Of a DNA stretch of 64,000 nt, positions 54,009-62,741 are shown piece by piece. A program made the position numbers and the translations under genes. Source of the DNA: Cognatitamlana sp035818475 (lineage in GTDB: Bacteria > Bacteroidota > Bacteroidia > Flavobacteriales > Flavobacteriaceae); the NCBI RefSeq assembly GCF_035818475.1, contig NZ_JAYMGV010000001.1, forward strand, positions 2,294,001 through 2,358,000, read 5' to 3'. Numbering within the stretch: the stretch's first letter is position 1; the number at the start of each line of letters is the position of its first letter. Below the pieces are notes generated by a model. That model ran no database searches. It was not told the DNA's origin and saw only the letters and a program-made list of their open reading frames with translations.

Positions 54009-54890
54009 ATGGCATCAGGTTTTTTTGCGCTTTTGGATGATATAGCAGCTTTAATGGATGATGTGGTAGTAATGAGTAAAATTTCTACCAAAAAAACAGC
54101 GGGTATATTAGGTGATGATTTGGCTGTTAATGCCGAAAAAGCAACAGGGTTTGTGTCTTCCAGAGAACTTCCTGTTTTATGGGCTATTACTAAGGGTTCG
54201 GCACTTAATAAATTAATCATTCTACCCATAGCTTTTTTGCTAAGTGCTTTTGCACCTTGGGGTGTAACACTGGCTTTGATTTTAGGAGGTGTCTATTTAG
54301 CATTTGAAGGGTTTGAAAAAGTATATCACTTTTTCTTTCCACATGCACATGAAGAACACAATGAAGACGAGTTTGCCAATACAACAGACTTATCAGAAGC
54401 TGAGCAGCTTGAAGAAGAAAAAAAGAAAATTAAATCTGCCATATTTACCGATTTTATTTTATCAGTTGAAATAGTAATTATTGCTTTGGGTACAGTAATT
54501 GGACAGCCCATTTTATTTCAAATCATGGTAGTTTCAATTGTTGCTATTATAGCTACTATTGGAGTTTATGGTATTGTGGCGCTGATTGTTAGGATGGATG
54601 ATTTTGGTTTAAAACTGGTAAAACTAAGTAAGGGGAAAAGAAATGTGTCTTATATTATTGGTAACCTGTTAATTAGAACATTACCTATTGTTATAAAAAG
54701 CTTGTCCGTTATTGGAACTATTGCACTATTACTGGTAGCCGGAGGTATTTTTGTACATAATATAGGTTTTTTACATCACTTTTTAGAAATATTACCAGGC
54801 TTTCTAAGAGATTTTATAGTAGGGCTAATAGTAGGATTCATGGCATTCTTACTAGTACAGATTTTTCTAACTATTAAAAAAAAGCTTTAG
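54009..54890 (+). CDS. DUF808 family inner-membrane protein (YedI-like)
   Basis: 293-aa membrane protein starting MASGFFALLDDIAALMDDV, followed by KKTAGILGDDLAVNAEKATGF, the hallmark of the DUF808/YedI family. About six hydrophobic segments flank a charged, Glu-rich middle section (residues about 115-145). Function is not established. It is probably co-transcribed with pssA (5-base gap). Confidence 0.9.
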   Translation: MASGFFALLDDIAALMDDVVVMSKISTKKTAGILGDDLAVNAEKATGFVSSRELPVLWAITKGSALNKLIILPIAFLLSAFAPWGVTLALILGGVYLAFEGFEKVYHFFFPHAHEEHNEDEFANTTDLSEAEQLEEEKKKIKSAIFTDFILSVEIVIIALGTVIGQPILFQIMVVSIVAIIATIGVYGIVALIVRMDDFGLKLVKLSKGKRNVSYIIGNLLIRTLPIVIKSLSVIGTIALLLVAGGIFVHNIGFLHHFLEILPGFLRDFIVGLIVGFMAFLLVQIFLTIKKKL

Positions 54891-54926
54891 TAAAAAAGTG
54901 GTATAACAGAAGCATAGCTGTAGAAA

Positions 54927-55103
54927 TTAATCGTTTGGTTTTGGAGGTTTACTTTTATATGAGCGTTTAGCTTTTTTTAAGCTTTCGTTCAGCATCCATT
55001 CTATTTGGCCATTAGTACTGCGGAATTCATCCGCAGCCCATTTTTCAATAGCCTTCAGCATATCTTCATTAATACGCAATGCAAAAGCTTTTTTTTTAGC
55101 CAT
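54927..55103 (-). CDS. Small Arc-type ribbon-helix-helix DNA-binding protein
   Basis: 58-aa protein read directly from the minus strand. ATG 55103 gives MAKKKAFALRINEDMLKAIE, then KWAADEFRSTNGQIEWMLNESLKKAKR and a basic Pro-rich tail. The short basic beta strand (FALRIN) followed by two helices is the ribbon-helix-helix (Arc/MetJ) pattern. It lies 36 bases after the SPFH gene on the same strand, so the two form a small operon. It may bind the inverted repeat at the operon promoter (56020-56040); that is inference. Confidence 0.82.
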   Translation of the reverse strand: MAKKKAFALRINEDMLKAIEKWAADEFRSTNGQIEWMLNESLKKAKRSYKSKPPKPND

Positions 55104-55139
55104 AATTGAATCTTAATTGTTTTTAAGCAAATATATTCC

Positions 55140-56000
55140 TTATTGATTTAATGTTCCCGTATTTAAGACCGGAGAAGCATCTTTATCTCCACAAAGTATG
55201 ACCATAAGATTACTAACCATGGCGGCTTTTCGTTCTTCATCTAAATCAACAATTTCTTTTTTTCCCAATTCTTCAAGGGCCATTTCTACCATACTAACAG
55301 CACCTTCAACAATTTTATGTCTTGCAGCTACTATAGCTGTAGCCTGTTGACGTTTAAGCATAGCATTGGCAATTTCCTGTGCATAAGCCAAATAACCTAT
55401 TCTAGCTTCCAGTACTTCTATTCCCGCAATAGATAAACGCTCATCTATTTCTTTTTCAAGAGTTTCACTAACCTCGTTAACGCTGGATCTTAATGTAATA
55501 TCTTCAGTGTGTCCCTCATCAGCAAAATTATCGTAAGGATACATACTGGCTAGTTTGCGCACAGCAGCATCTGTTTGAACACGTACAAAATTTTCATAGT
55601 TATCAACGTCAAAAGCTGCTTTATAAGTATCCTGTACCCGCCAAACCAGAATAGTACTTATCATAATGGGGTTACCAAGTTTGTCATTTACTTTTAGACG
55701 CTCACTATCAAAGTTACTGGCTCGTAGTGAAATCTTCTTTTTAGTATAGAATGGATTAACCCAGTAAAATCCATTTTTATTAATGGTTCCAATATACTTA
55801 CCAAAAAGTAAAAGTACTCTTGAGTTATTAGGTTGTACCATTATAAAACCAAAAGCAATAAATAGGGCAGTAATTATTGAAATAATGAAAAGTAGGTTTT
55901 TTGTTAAAATAACTCCAACAATGCTTCCAATGAACATAGCGAGAAAAATAAATAACATAAGATATCCATTGGCTGGTGTAATAATTTTTTCTTCTTTCAT
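55140..56000 (-). CDS. SPFH/band-7 domain membrane protein
   Basis: 286 aa. Two N-terminal hydrophobic helices (about 13-32 and 35-53) are followed by the SPFH (stomatin/prohibitin/flotillin) domain, which includes GKYIGTINKNGFYWVNPF. The C-terminal region has ERLSIAGIEVLEARIGYLAYAQEIANAMLKRQQA, typical of this subgroup. Such proteins form membrane microdomain scaffolds or regulate proteases; the specific role here is unknown. First gene of a two-gene operon with the RHH protein. Confidence 0.88.
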   Translation of the reverse strand: MKEEKIITPANGYLMLFIFLAMFIGSIVGVILTKNLLFIISIITALFIAFGFIMVQPNNSRVLLLFGKYIGTINKNGFYWVNPFYTKKKISLRASNFDSERLKVNDKLGNPIMISTILVWRVQDTYKAAFDVDNYENFVRVQTDAAVRKLASMYPYDNFADEGHTEDITLRSSVNEVSETLEKEIDERLSIAGIEVLEARIGYLAYAQEIANAMLKRQQATAIVAARHKIVEGAVSMVEMALEELGKKEIVDLDEERKAAMVSNLMVILCGDKDASPVLNTGTLNQ

Positions 56001-56019
56001 AATGTATGTGTGATTTAAA

Positions 56020-56040
56020 ATGATATTATTTTGATATCAT
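56020..56040. promoter_or_regulatory. Inverted repeat beside the SPFH-RHH promoter (candidate operator)
   Basis: ATGATAT and ATATCAT are perfect 7-bp arms separated by 7 bases, touching the -7 box and covering the expected transcription start. Suitable for a dimeric ribbon-helix-helix repressor. Confidence 0.4.
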
Positions 56041-56071
56041 AAAGATATAATAAATATTTTAATATTTCAAA
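56040..56071 (-). promoter_or_regulatory. Promoter of the SPFH-RHH operon
   Basis: On the minus strand TTTG (56071-56068) and TATCTTTA (56047-56040) are separated by 20 bases, close to the Bacteroidota -33/-7 arrangement, about 40 bases before the SPFH ATG. Confidence 0.5.
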
Positions 56072-56250
56072 TATTTTAAAATAAGAGGTACTACTGAATC
56101 ATGAAAAAGTGATTCAACAGTTCAGATTAAATCAAGGTGATTGTGTTTATATAAAGCAATATAAAGCCGAGTGTTCTCTCGAAAAAAGAAGTTTTAAAGG
56201 GGTAATAGTTTTAAGAGAATAAGGAAAATAATGGATTGACGAGTAATGTG

Positions 56251-56991
56251 CTAGTCTCTGATCTTTTTTTTACGAAGCTCAAAATTTTGTCCCAGATACA
56301 CTTTTCTTACCATTTCATCATTGGCCAATTCTTCAGGTTTTCCAGCTTTGAGAATACTACCTTCAAACATTAAATAAGTTCTGTCTGTTATAGCAAGTGT
56401 TTCTTGTACGTTATGATCTGTAATTAAAATACCGATATTCTTTTTGGTAAGTTGAGCCACAATACGCTGAATGTCCTCTACTGCAACAGGGTCTACACCA
56501 GCAAAAGGCTCGTCTAATAAAATAAAACTAGGGTCTGTTGCCAAGGCACGTGCAATTTCTGTTCTACGGCGTTCCCCTCCGGATAATAAATCACCTCTGT
56601 TTTTTCTTATATGCCCTAAACCAAATTCTTCAATAAGTGATTCCATTTTGTTTTGCTGCTCTTTCTTACTCAATTTAGTAAGCTGCAATACACTTAATAT
56701 GTTATCTTCAATGCTAAGTTTTCTAAAAACTGAAGCTTCTTGTGCTAAATACCCAATTCCATTTTGTGCACGTTTATACATGGGGTATTTAGTGATTTCA
56801 GTATTATCTAAAAAAATGTGCCCGCCGTTAGGTTTTATCAAACCAACAATCATATAAAAGGATGTGGTCTTTCCGGCACCATTAGGTCCTAAAAGGCCTA
56901 CTATTTCACCTTGATTCACTTCAAGAGAAACATCCTTAACAACTTTACGTCCACTATAGGACTTCATTAAATTTTCGGCTTTTAAAATCAT
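56251..56991 (-). CDS. lptB: LPS export ABC transporter ATP-binding protein LptB
   Basis: 246-aa ATPase that powers lipopolysaccharide transport from the inner membrane with LptFG and LptC. Walker A GPNGAGKTT, signature LLSGGERRRTEIARAL, Walker B ILLDEPFAGVDP and the H-loop LITDHN are present. The EPFAGVDP-VAVEDIQ sequence is characteristic of LptB over other ABC ATPases. It is the last gene of the kdsD-tatC-CMD-lptB operon, joining Kdo/LPS precursor synthesis and export in one transcript. Confidence 0.95.
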   Translation of the reverse strand: MILKAENLMKSYSGRKVVKDVSLEVNQGEIVGLLGPNGAGKTTSFYMIVGLIKPNGGHIFLDNTEITKYPMYKRAQNGIGYLAQEASVFRKLSIEDNILSVLQLTKLSKKEQQNKMESLIEEFGLGHIRKNRGDLLSGGERRRTEIARALATDPSFILLDEPFAGVDPVAVEDIQRIVAQLTKKNIGILITDHNVQETLAITDRTYLMFEGSILKAGKPEELANDEMVRKVYLGQNFELRKKKIRD

Positions 56992-57060
56992 ATATTTATA
57001 CTGAACGCTAAAAATAGTAAAATCATATACACAACAATACAGGCTTTTTAATTTTTTTAT

Positions 57061-57408
57061 TTAATCTTGTTGCTCTAAAGCATCCCAAAATTCATATGCA
57101 CGACGTAAATGAGGGATAACAATAGTTCCGCCTACCAAAGTTGCTATACTTAAAGCTTCTACAACCTCTTCTTTTTTTAATCCTAATCTATAACTGGTTT
57201 CTAAATGATATTTTACACAATCATCACAACGTAAAACAGCAGATGCCACTAAGCCTAGAAGCTCTTTTGTTTTAACATCTAGAGCGCCTTCAGAATAGGC
57301 ATTAGTGTCTAAGTTAAAAATGCGCTTTATAACTTTATTATTGTCGCTTAAAATTTTATCGTTCATTTTAGAACGATAGTCATTGAATTCTTGGATTATA
57401 TCAGACAT
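57061..57408 (-). CDS. Carboxymuconolactone decarboxylase / AhpD-like family protein
   Basis: 115-aa protein with the AhpD-type motif CDDCVKYHLETSYRLG (CxxC plus His), which acts as a peroxidase-linked disulfide site in AhpD. Flanking helices fit the compact CMD fold. The role could be redox defence; no partner is adjacent. It overlaps tatC by 8 bases and precedes lptB by 69 bases, so it is co-transcribed with them. Confidence 0.88.
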   Translation of the reverse strand: MSDIIQEFNDYRSKMNDKILSDNNKVIKRIFNLDTNAYSEGALDVKTKELLGLVASAVLRCDDCVKYHLETSYRLGLKKEEVVEALSIATLVGGTIVIPHLRRAYEFWDALEQQD

Positions 57409-58225
57409 TTTGCGCTTCTTTTCGTTTTTGATTTCTCACAACAATTTTAGAAATATAAATGCTTACCTGATATAATATTAAAATTGGAATAGCTACAATA
57501 ATTTGACTTACTATATCTGGTGGTGTAATTATAGCAGATAAAACCAAAACTATGACCAATGCATACTTTCTATATTTTCGTAATATTTCTGGTGTTACAA
57601 GCCCAATTCTTGTAAAGAAATAAATGATGATTGGTAGCTCAAATATTAGTCCGGAAGCTAATGCAGAAGAACGTACCAGAGCCATATAGGAGCTAATGTC
57701 AATTTGATTATCAACTATAGTTGAAACACTATAATTTGCTAAAAAATTAATAGATAAAGGTGTTACAATATAATATCCAAAAAGTACTCCAATAAAGAAA
57801 AGTAGTGATGAAATTATAATAAACCCTCTGGAATGTTTTCTTTCGTTGTCATGTAAGCCCGGGCTAACAAATTTCCATAGTTGATAAATAACATAAGGAA
57901 AAGAAATAACAAATCCTCCTAAAATAGCTGTCCAGATATCTGCTGAAAATTGACCTGCCATAGTACGATTTTGAATAATCATAGGAACCTCCTCATTACA
58001 AAATGAAGTATCAACACCAAGGAAAGTGGCCCCTCTGCATAAGAAATTATAAGTTGGGAAACTCATTTCTAACGGTGCAAAAATGATTGATTCAAAAACA
58101 AATCGGCTAAAAATAAAAGCTAACGTAGCAACTATAACTACTGCCAAACAAATCCTAATTAAATGCCAGCGTAAATCTTCAAGATGATCTAAAAAAGACA
58201 TCTCATTAATATCCTTTTTCACCAT
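57401..58225 (-). CDS. tatC: Twin-arginine translocase subunit TatC
   Basis: 274-aa inner-membrane receptor for twin-arginine signal peptides. MSFLDHLEDLRWHLIRI is the conserved TatC N-terminus, and six hydrophobic helices follow, including the region FELPIIIYFFTRIGLVTPEILRKYRKYALV. A loop with two Cys (FLCRGATF and DTSFCNEE) sits in the first periplasmic segment, an insertion common in Bacteroidota. Its start overlaps the kdsD stop by one base. No tatA is next to it. Confidence 0.94.
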   Translation of the reverse strand: MVKKDINEMSFLDHLEDLRWHLIRICLAVVIVATLAFIFSRFVFESIIFAPLEMSFPTYNFLCRGATFLGVDTSFCNEEVPMIIQNRTMAGQFSADIWTAILGGFVISFPYVIYQLWKFVSPGLHDNERKHSRGFIIISSLLFFIGVLFGYYIVTPLSINFLANYSVSTIVDNQIDISSYMALVRSSALASGLIFELPIIIYFFTRIGLVTPEILRKYRKYALVIVLVLSAIITPPDIVSQIIVAIPILILYQVSIYISKIVVRNQKRKEAQNV

Positions 58226-59190
58226 TATATAATTCCTTCTTTAATTAAATCATGCAAATGTACAATACCTGCATATTTTCCGTTTTCTTCTACTAACATT
58301 TGAGATATACCATGATCTTCCATGACCTCCAAGGCATCTATAGCCATAGCTTCAGATTTAATTTGTCTTGGGTTTTTACTCATAATATCCTTAGCTTTTA
58401 AGTTGGAGAAGTCGTCTGACTTACTTAACATTCTACGTAAATCACCATCAGTTATAATACCAACAATTTGATCGTTTTCAACTACTGCAGTTACGCCTAA
58501 CATCTTTTCAGTAATTTCAATGATGATATCTTTAATATTAGTGTCCGGTGATACTTTTGGCTTTTCGTTTACAGAAGAAATATCCTGAACCCTCAAATAC
58601 AGCTTTTTACCTAATGCTCCTCCCGGGTGATATTTTGCAAAGTCATTACTTGAAAAACCACGTAATTCTAATAAACTAACGGCAAGGGCATCACCAATTA
58701 CCAATTGAGCCGTAGTACTGGTGGTAGGAGCTAAATTATTGGGGCAGGCTTCTTTTTCAACAAATGTATTTAAAATAAAATGGGCATGTTGCCCCAAAAA
58801 AGAATCAGGGTTACCTGTCATAGCTATCATTTTATTTTTGGCGCGTTTAATTAATGGAACCAACACTTTAATTTCCGGAGTATTCCCGCTTTTAGATATA
58901 CAAATAACAACGTCATCTTCAAGAATCAAACCTAAATCGCCGTGAATGGCATCAGCCGCATGCATAAATATGGCTGGTGTTCCTGTAGAATTTAATGTAG
59001 CAACTATTTTACTGGCAATAATAGCACTCTTTCCTATTCCTGTAATGATTACCCTGCCTTTAGAATTGTATATAAGTTGAACGGCTTTTGCAAAATCATC
59101 GGTGATTAATGTGGACAAATTTAAAATGGCCTCACTTTCCATTTTAATAGTATGCTTTGCTATGTTAATTATAGAACTTTTATCTTTCAA
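58225..59190 (-). CDS. kdsD: Arabinose-5-phosphate isomerase, KpsF/GutQ family
   Basis: 321 aa. Interconverts ribulose-5-P and arabinose-5-P, the first step to Kdo for LPS. The SIS domain (about 35-175) shows VIITGIGKSAIIASKIVATLNSTG, AIHGDLG and SKSGNTPE. Two CBS domains (about 205-320) follow and end DLIKEGII. The start appears to be TTG (59190): the next in-frame Met lies some 16 residues into the protein, and the N-terminus SIINIAKHTI matches family starts. It heads the operon with tatC, the CMD gene and lptB. Confidence 0.92.
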   Translation of the reverse strand: MKDKSSIINIAKHTIKMESEAILNLSTLITDDFAKAVQLIYNSKGRVIITGIGKSAIIASKIVATLNSTGTPAIFMHAADAIHGDLGLILEDDVVICISKSGNTPEIKVLVPLIKRAKNKMIAMTGNPDSFLGQHAHFILNTFVEKEACPNNLAPTTSTTAQLVIGDALAVSLLELRGFSSNDFAKYHPGGALGKKLYLRVQDISSVNEKPKVSPDTNIKDIIIEITEKMLGVTAVVENDQIVGIITDGDLRRMLSKSDDFSNLKAKDIMSKNPRQIKSEAMAIDALEVMEDHGISQMLVEENGKYAGIVHLHDLIKEGII

Positions 59191-59214
59191 AATTTAACTT
59201 TTTTGAGTTCATAT

Positions 59215-59236
59215 TTAAAGATTTTATTATCTTTAA
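59215..59236. promoter_or_regulatory. Inverted repeat in the kdsD-recQ intergenic region
   Basis: TTAAAGAT and ATCTTTAA are perfect 8-bp arms separated by 6 bases, 25 bases before the kdsD start. It could be an operator or a leader hairpin; the AT-rich context makes chance more likely. Confidence 0.3.
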
Positions 59237-59390
59237 TGAGATTCAAATTGAATTTTATTGTAATTTAGAAATTCGTTACAAAACTAACGAAAAAAAGATG
59301 AGGGTTCTTCAAATACATTATTAAATTAATTTATTCAAAATTTAGTATTTTTTTGAAGATGAAATAAGTAAATTAATTTTTTTAGAATTG

Positions 59391-61595
59391 ATGTCGATAG
59401 CAAAAAGTGACTTACATGCTGCATTAAAAAAATATTTTGGATTTAATAAATTCAAAGGGCTTCAGGAAGATGTTGTAGGAAGTATATTATCAGGAAATCA
59501 TACGTTTGTAATTATGCCAACCGGTGGAGGAAAATCACTCTGCTATCAGCTACCGGCACTTATGCAGGAAGGTACAGCCATTGTAGTCTCTCCTTTAATT
59601 GCATTGATGAAAAATCAGGTAGATGCTATTAGAGGTGTTTCAAAGGAAGACGGTGTTGCACATGTATTAAATTCTTCACTTAATAAAACAGAAGTTAGAC
59701 AAGTTAAAGAAGATATAGTAAACGGTATAACAAAGTTGTTATATGTTGCACCAGAGTCATTAACAAAAGAAGAGAATGTAGAGTTTTTAAGAACGGTCAA
59801 GATTTCTTTTATGGCTATTGATGAGGCGCATTGTATAAGTGAGTGGGGACATGATTTTAGGCCGGAATATAGAAATTTACGCCATATCATTAAGCGTATA
59901 GGAGATAATATTCCTATTATCGGGTTAACGGCAACTGCAACGCCTAAAGTTCAGGAGGATATTATTAAAAACCTTGGGATCACAGGAGCAAAAACTTTCA
60001 AGGCATCATTTAACAGACCGAATTTATATTATGAGGTAAGGCCAAAAACAAAAAATGTAGATGCTGATATTATAAGGTTTATAAAGCAAAATGAAGGGAA
60101 ATCAGGTATTGTTTACTGTTTAAGCAGAAAACGTGTTGAAGAGTTGGCACAAGTTCTACAAGTAAATGGTATTAATGCTGTGCCGTATCATGCCGGACTT
60201 GATGCGAAAACCAGATCAAGTCATCAGGATAAGTTTCTAATGGAAGATGTAGATGTGGTAGTGGCAACTATAGCATTTGGTATGGGTATAGATAAACCGG
60301 ATGTGCGTTTTGTAATTCATCATGACATCCCCAAAAGTATTGAAAGTTATTATCAGGAAACCGGTAGAGCCGGACGTGATGGCGGCGAAGGACATTGTTT
60401 GGCATTTTATACTTACAAAGACATTGAAAAGCTAGAAAAATTTATGTCTGGTAAGCCTGTAGCGGAACAAGAAATTGGACAGGCCTTGTTACAAGAGGTT
60501 ATTGCTTTTGCCGAAACGTCTATTTCAAGAAGAAAGTTCATTTTACATTATTTTGGAGAAGACTTTGATAATGAAACCGGTGAGGGGGGAGATATGGATG
60601 ACAATATAAGACATCCTAAAAAGAAAACTGAGGCCAAAGATGATGTTAAATTGTTATTGGAAATTATTAATGACACCAATGAAAAATACAAGTCTAAAGA
60701 TTTGGTAAATGTTATAGTTGGAAAAGAAAATGCATTAATTAATTCTCATAAAACCAATGAGCAACCCTTTTTTGGAAAAGGAAAAGGAAAAGATAATAAA
60801 TATTGGATGGCCTTATTGAGGCAGGTCTTGGTAGCTGGTTATCTTAGAAAAGATATTGAAACTTATGGTGTTATAAAGCTGGTTGATACCGGTAAGGCTT
60901 TTATAGAAAAGCCTGAATCATTCATGATGACTGAAGATCATGTATTTGAGGGAGAGCAAGAAGATGGAACCATTATAACGGCTTCAAAAGCAGGAGCTGC
61001 AGTAGCAGATAATGTTTTAATGGGAATGCTTAAAGATTTACGCAAACGGAATGCAAAAAAATTAGGTGTACCCCCATTTGTGATATTTCAAGACCCCTCT
61101 TTAGAAGATATGGCCTTAAAGTACCCTATAAATTTAACAGAACTTGCTAATGTTCATGGAGTGGCAGATGGTAAGGCAAAAAAATATGGTAAAGACTTTG
61201 TTGTATTAATTGGTAAATACGTTGAAGAAAATGATATCATTCGTCCTGATGATTTGGTAGTAAGATCAACAGGAAGTAATTCTGCAAATAAATTGTATAT
61301 CATTCAAAATATTGATAGAAAATTACCGCTTGATGATATTGCATCTTCAAAGGGCATGAGTATGGAAGAATTCATCAAAGAAATGGAAGTCATCGTATAC
61401 TCAGGAACAAAATTGAATATTGATTATTGGATTCATGAGGTGTTAGATGAAGATCAGCAAGAAGAAATCCATGATTATTTTATGGAATCAGAGTCTGATG
61501 ATATAGATGATGCCATTGAAGAATTTGATGGGGATTATGATGATGAAGAACTTCGTTTATATCGTATTAAATTTATTAGTGAAGTGGCTAATTAA
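59391..61595 (+). CDS. recQ: ATP-dependent DNA helicase RecQ
   Basis: 734-aa 3'-5' DNA helicase for recombination and repair. Motif I is MPTGGGKSLCYQLPA, motif II is AIDEAHCISEWGHDFRPEYR, motif VI is QETGRAGRDG, and HRDC/RQC-like C-terminal regions follow. The Cys-rich zinc site after motif VI of classical RecQ is not apparent in the equivalent region (SISRRKFILHYFGEDF), as in some Bacteroidota RecQ proteins. A very acidic C-terminus (residues about 690-720) is present. ATG 59391 is preferred to the TTG just before. Divergent from kdsD. Confidence 0.93.
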   Translation: MSIAKSDLHAALKKYFGFNKFKGLQEDVVGSILSGNHTFVIMPTGGGKSLCYQLPALMQEGTAIVVSPLIALMKNQVDAIRGVSKEDGVAHVLNSSLNKTEVRQVKEDIVNGITKLLYVAPESLTKEENVEFLRTVKISFMAIDEAHCISEWGHDFRPEYRNLRHIIKRIGDNIPIIGLTATATPKVQEDIIKNLGITGAKTFKASFNRPNLYYEVRPKTKNVDADIIRFIKQNEGKSGIVYCLSRKRVEELAQVLQVNGINAVPYHAGLDAKTRSSHQDKFLMEDVDVVVATIAFGMGIDKPDVRFVIHHDIPKSIESYYQETGRAGRDGGEGHCLAFYTYKDIEKLEKFMSGKPVAEQEIGQALLQEVIAFAETSISRRKFILHYFGEDFDNETGEGGDMDDNIRHPKKKTEAKDDVKLLLEIINDTNEKYKSKDLVNVIVGKENALINSHKTNEQPFFGKGKGKDNKYWMALLRQVLVAGYLRKDIETYGVIKLVDTGKAFIEKPESFMMTEDHVFEGEQEDGTIITASKAGAAVADNVLMGMLKDLRKRNAKKLGVPPFVIFQDPSLEDMALKYPINLTELANVHGVADGKAKKYGKDFVVLIGKYVEENDIIRPDDLVVRSTGSNSANKLYIIQNIDRKLPLDDIASSKGMSMEEFIKEMEVIVYSGTKLNIDYWIHEVLDEDQQEEIHDYFMESESDDIDDAIEEFDGDYDDEELRLYRIKFISEVAN

Positions 61596-61679
61596 TTCTG
61601 CAATCATTTAAATTAAAAACGATTGTATCTTGATATTAAAAATCTTAATTCGTTAATCTAAAATCGTTAATCATTTTTC

Positions 61680-61687
61680 TATCTTTG
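61680..61687 (+). promoter_or_regulatory. -7 box for the cyclophilin-FKBP gene
   Basis: TATCTTTG, a full match to TAnnTTTG, 22 bases before the ATG at 61710. Confidence 0.65.
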
Positions 61688-61709
61688 CACTTTCTTAAAA
61701 ATTAGAACA

Positions 61710-62642
61710 ATGCAAGACGGTTTATACGCAAAATTTAATACAACAAAAGGAGAGATCCTTGTTGCTCTTGAATACAAAAAAACACCAGGAACAGTTGGTA
61801 ACTTTGTGGCATTAGCAGAAGGGAATTTAGAAAATAAAGTAAAAGCTCAGGGAACACCTTACTATGATGGGTTAAAATTTCATAGAGTTATTCCTGATTT
61901 CATGATTCAAGGGGGGTGCCCTCAGGGTTCAGGTGCTGGTAATCCGGGCTATCAATTTGATGATGAGTTCCACCCGGACTTAAAACATGATGGACCAGGT
62001 GTATTATCTATGGCCAATGCCGGACCAGGAACAAATGGAAGTCAATTTTTCATCACTCATATAGAAACCCCTTGGTTAGATAATAAGCATACCGTTTTTG
62101 GTAAAGTAGCGCATGGACAAGAGGTTGTTGATGCTATTCAGCAGGATGATAAAATAGAAGCTTTAGAAATTGTTCGAGTTGGAGCAGAGGCAGAGGCATA
62201 CAATGCTATAGAAGCATTTAGAACATTTGAAGGCTCAAGAGAAAAAAGAATTACTGAAGCTAAGAAGGCAGCAGAAGCAGAGTTAGATAAACTAGCTTCC
62301 GGATTTAATAAAACAGATAGTGGATTACGTTATCAAATACTTCAGGAAGGAGATGGTGCTAAAGCTGAAAAAGGTAAAACGGTCTCTGTACATTATAAAG
62401 GACAGTTATCTGACGGAACTGTTTTTGACTCTTCATACAAACGAAATCAACCTATAGATTTTCCTTTAGGCCTTGGACAGGTAATTCCGGGATGGGATGA
62501 AGGTATTCAATTATTGCGTATTGGAGACAAAGCACGTTTAGTAATACCAAGCCACCTGGCTTATGGAAGTGCCGGAGCAGGAGGGGTTATTCCTCCCGAT
62601 GCAACCTTAATTTTTGATGTAGAATTAATGAATGTTAAGTAA
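61710..62642 (+). CDS. Dual peptidyl-prolyl isomerase: cyclophilin-FKBP fusion
   Basis: 310-aa protein. Residues about 5-160 form a cyclophilin domain (FHRVIPDFMIQGG, SMANAGPGTNGSQFFIT, HTVFGKV). Residues about 205-310 form an FKBP domain (VSVHYKGQLSDGTVFDSSY, VIPGWDEGIQLL, GVIPPDATLIFDVEL). An Ala/Glu/Lys-rich helix links them. Such dual immunophilins have been reported from Flavobacterium. No signal peptide is seen, so it is a cytoplasmic folding factor catalysing cis-trans proline isomerisation. A strong -7 box precedes it and a perfect hairpin follows. Confidence 0.93.
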   Translation: MQDGLYAKFNTTKGEILVALEYKKTPGTVGNFVALAEGNLENKVKAQGTPYYDGLKFHRVIPDFMIQGGCPQGSGAGNPGYQFDDEFHPDLKHDGPGVLSMANAGPGTNGSQFFITHIETPWLDNKHTVFGKVAHGQEVVDAIQQDDKIEALEIVRVGAEAEAYNAIEAFRTFEGSREKRITEAKKAAEAELDKLASGFNKTDSGLRYQILQEGDGAKAEKGKTVSVHYKGQLSDGTVFDSSYKRNQPIDFPLGLGQVIPGWDEGIQLLRIGDKARLVIPSHLAYGSAGAGGVIPPDATLIFDVELMNVK

Positions 62643-62663
62643 AGTCATTAATGTATAAGAATT

Positions 62664-62697
62664 AAAAAAGCTGTCTTAAATTAGACAGCTTTTTTTA
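62664..62697 (+). terminator. Rho-independent terminator after the cyclophilin-FKBP gene
   Basis: A 13-bp perfect stem (62664-62676 with 62683-62695) around a 6-base loop, GC-containing at AGCTGTCT/AGACAGCT, runs into a T-tail. It lies 20 bases past the stop. Confidence 0.85.
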
Positions 62698-62741
62698 TAT
62701 GTCTCATTAAAATATGATAATTTCTTTGATTATATTTAACC

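Noticed and set aside
56109..56222. 37-codon plus-strand open frame starting at GTG between the SPFH and lptB genes
   Set aside because: No ATG, no promoter box or family resemblance; such short frames are expected by chance.
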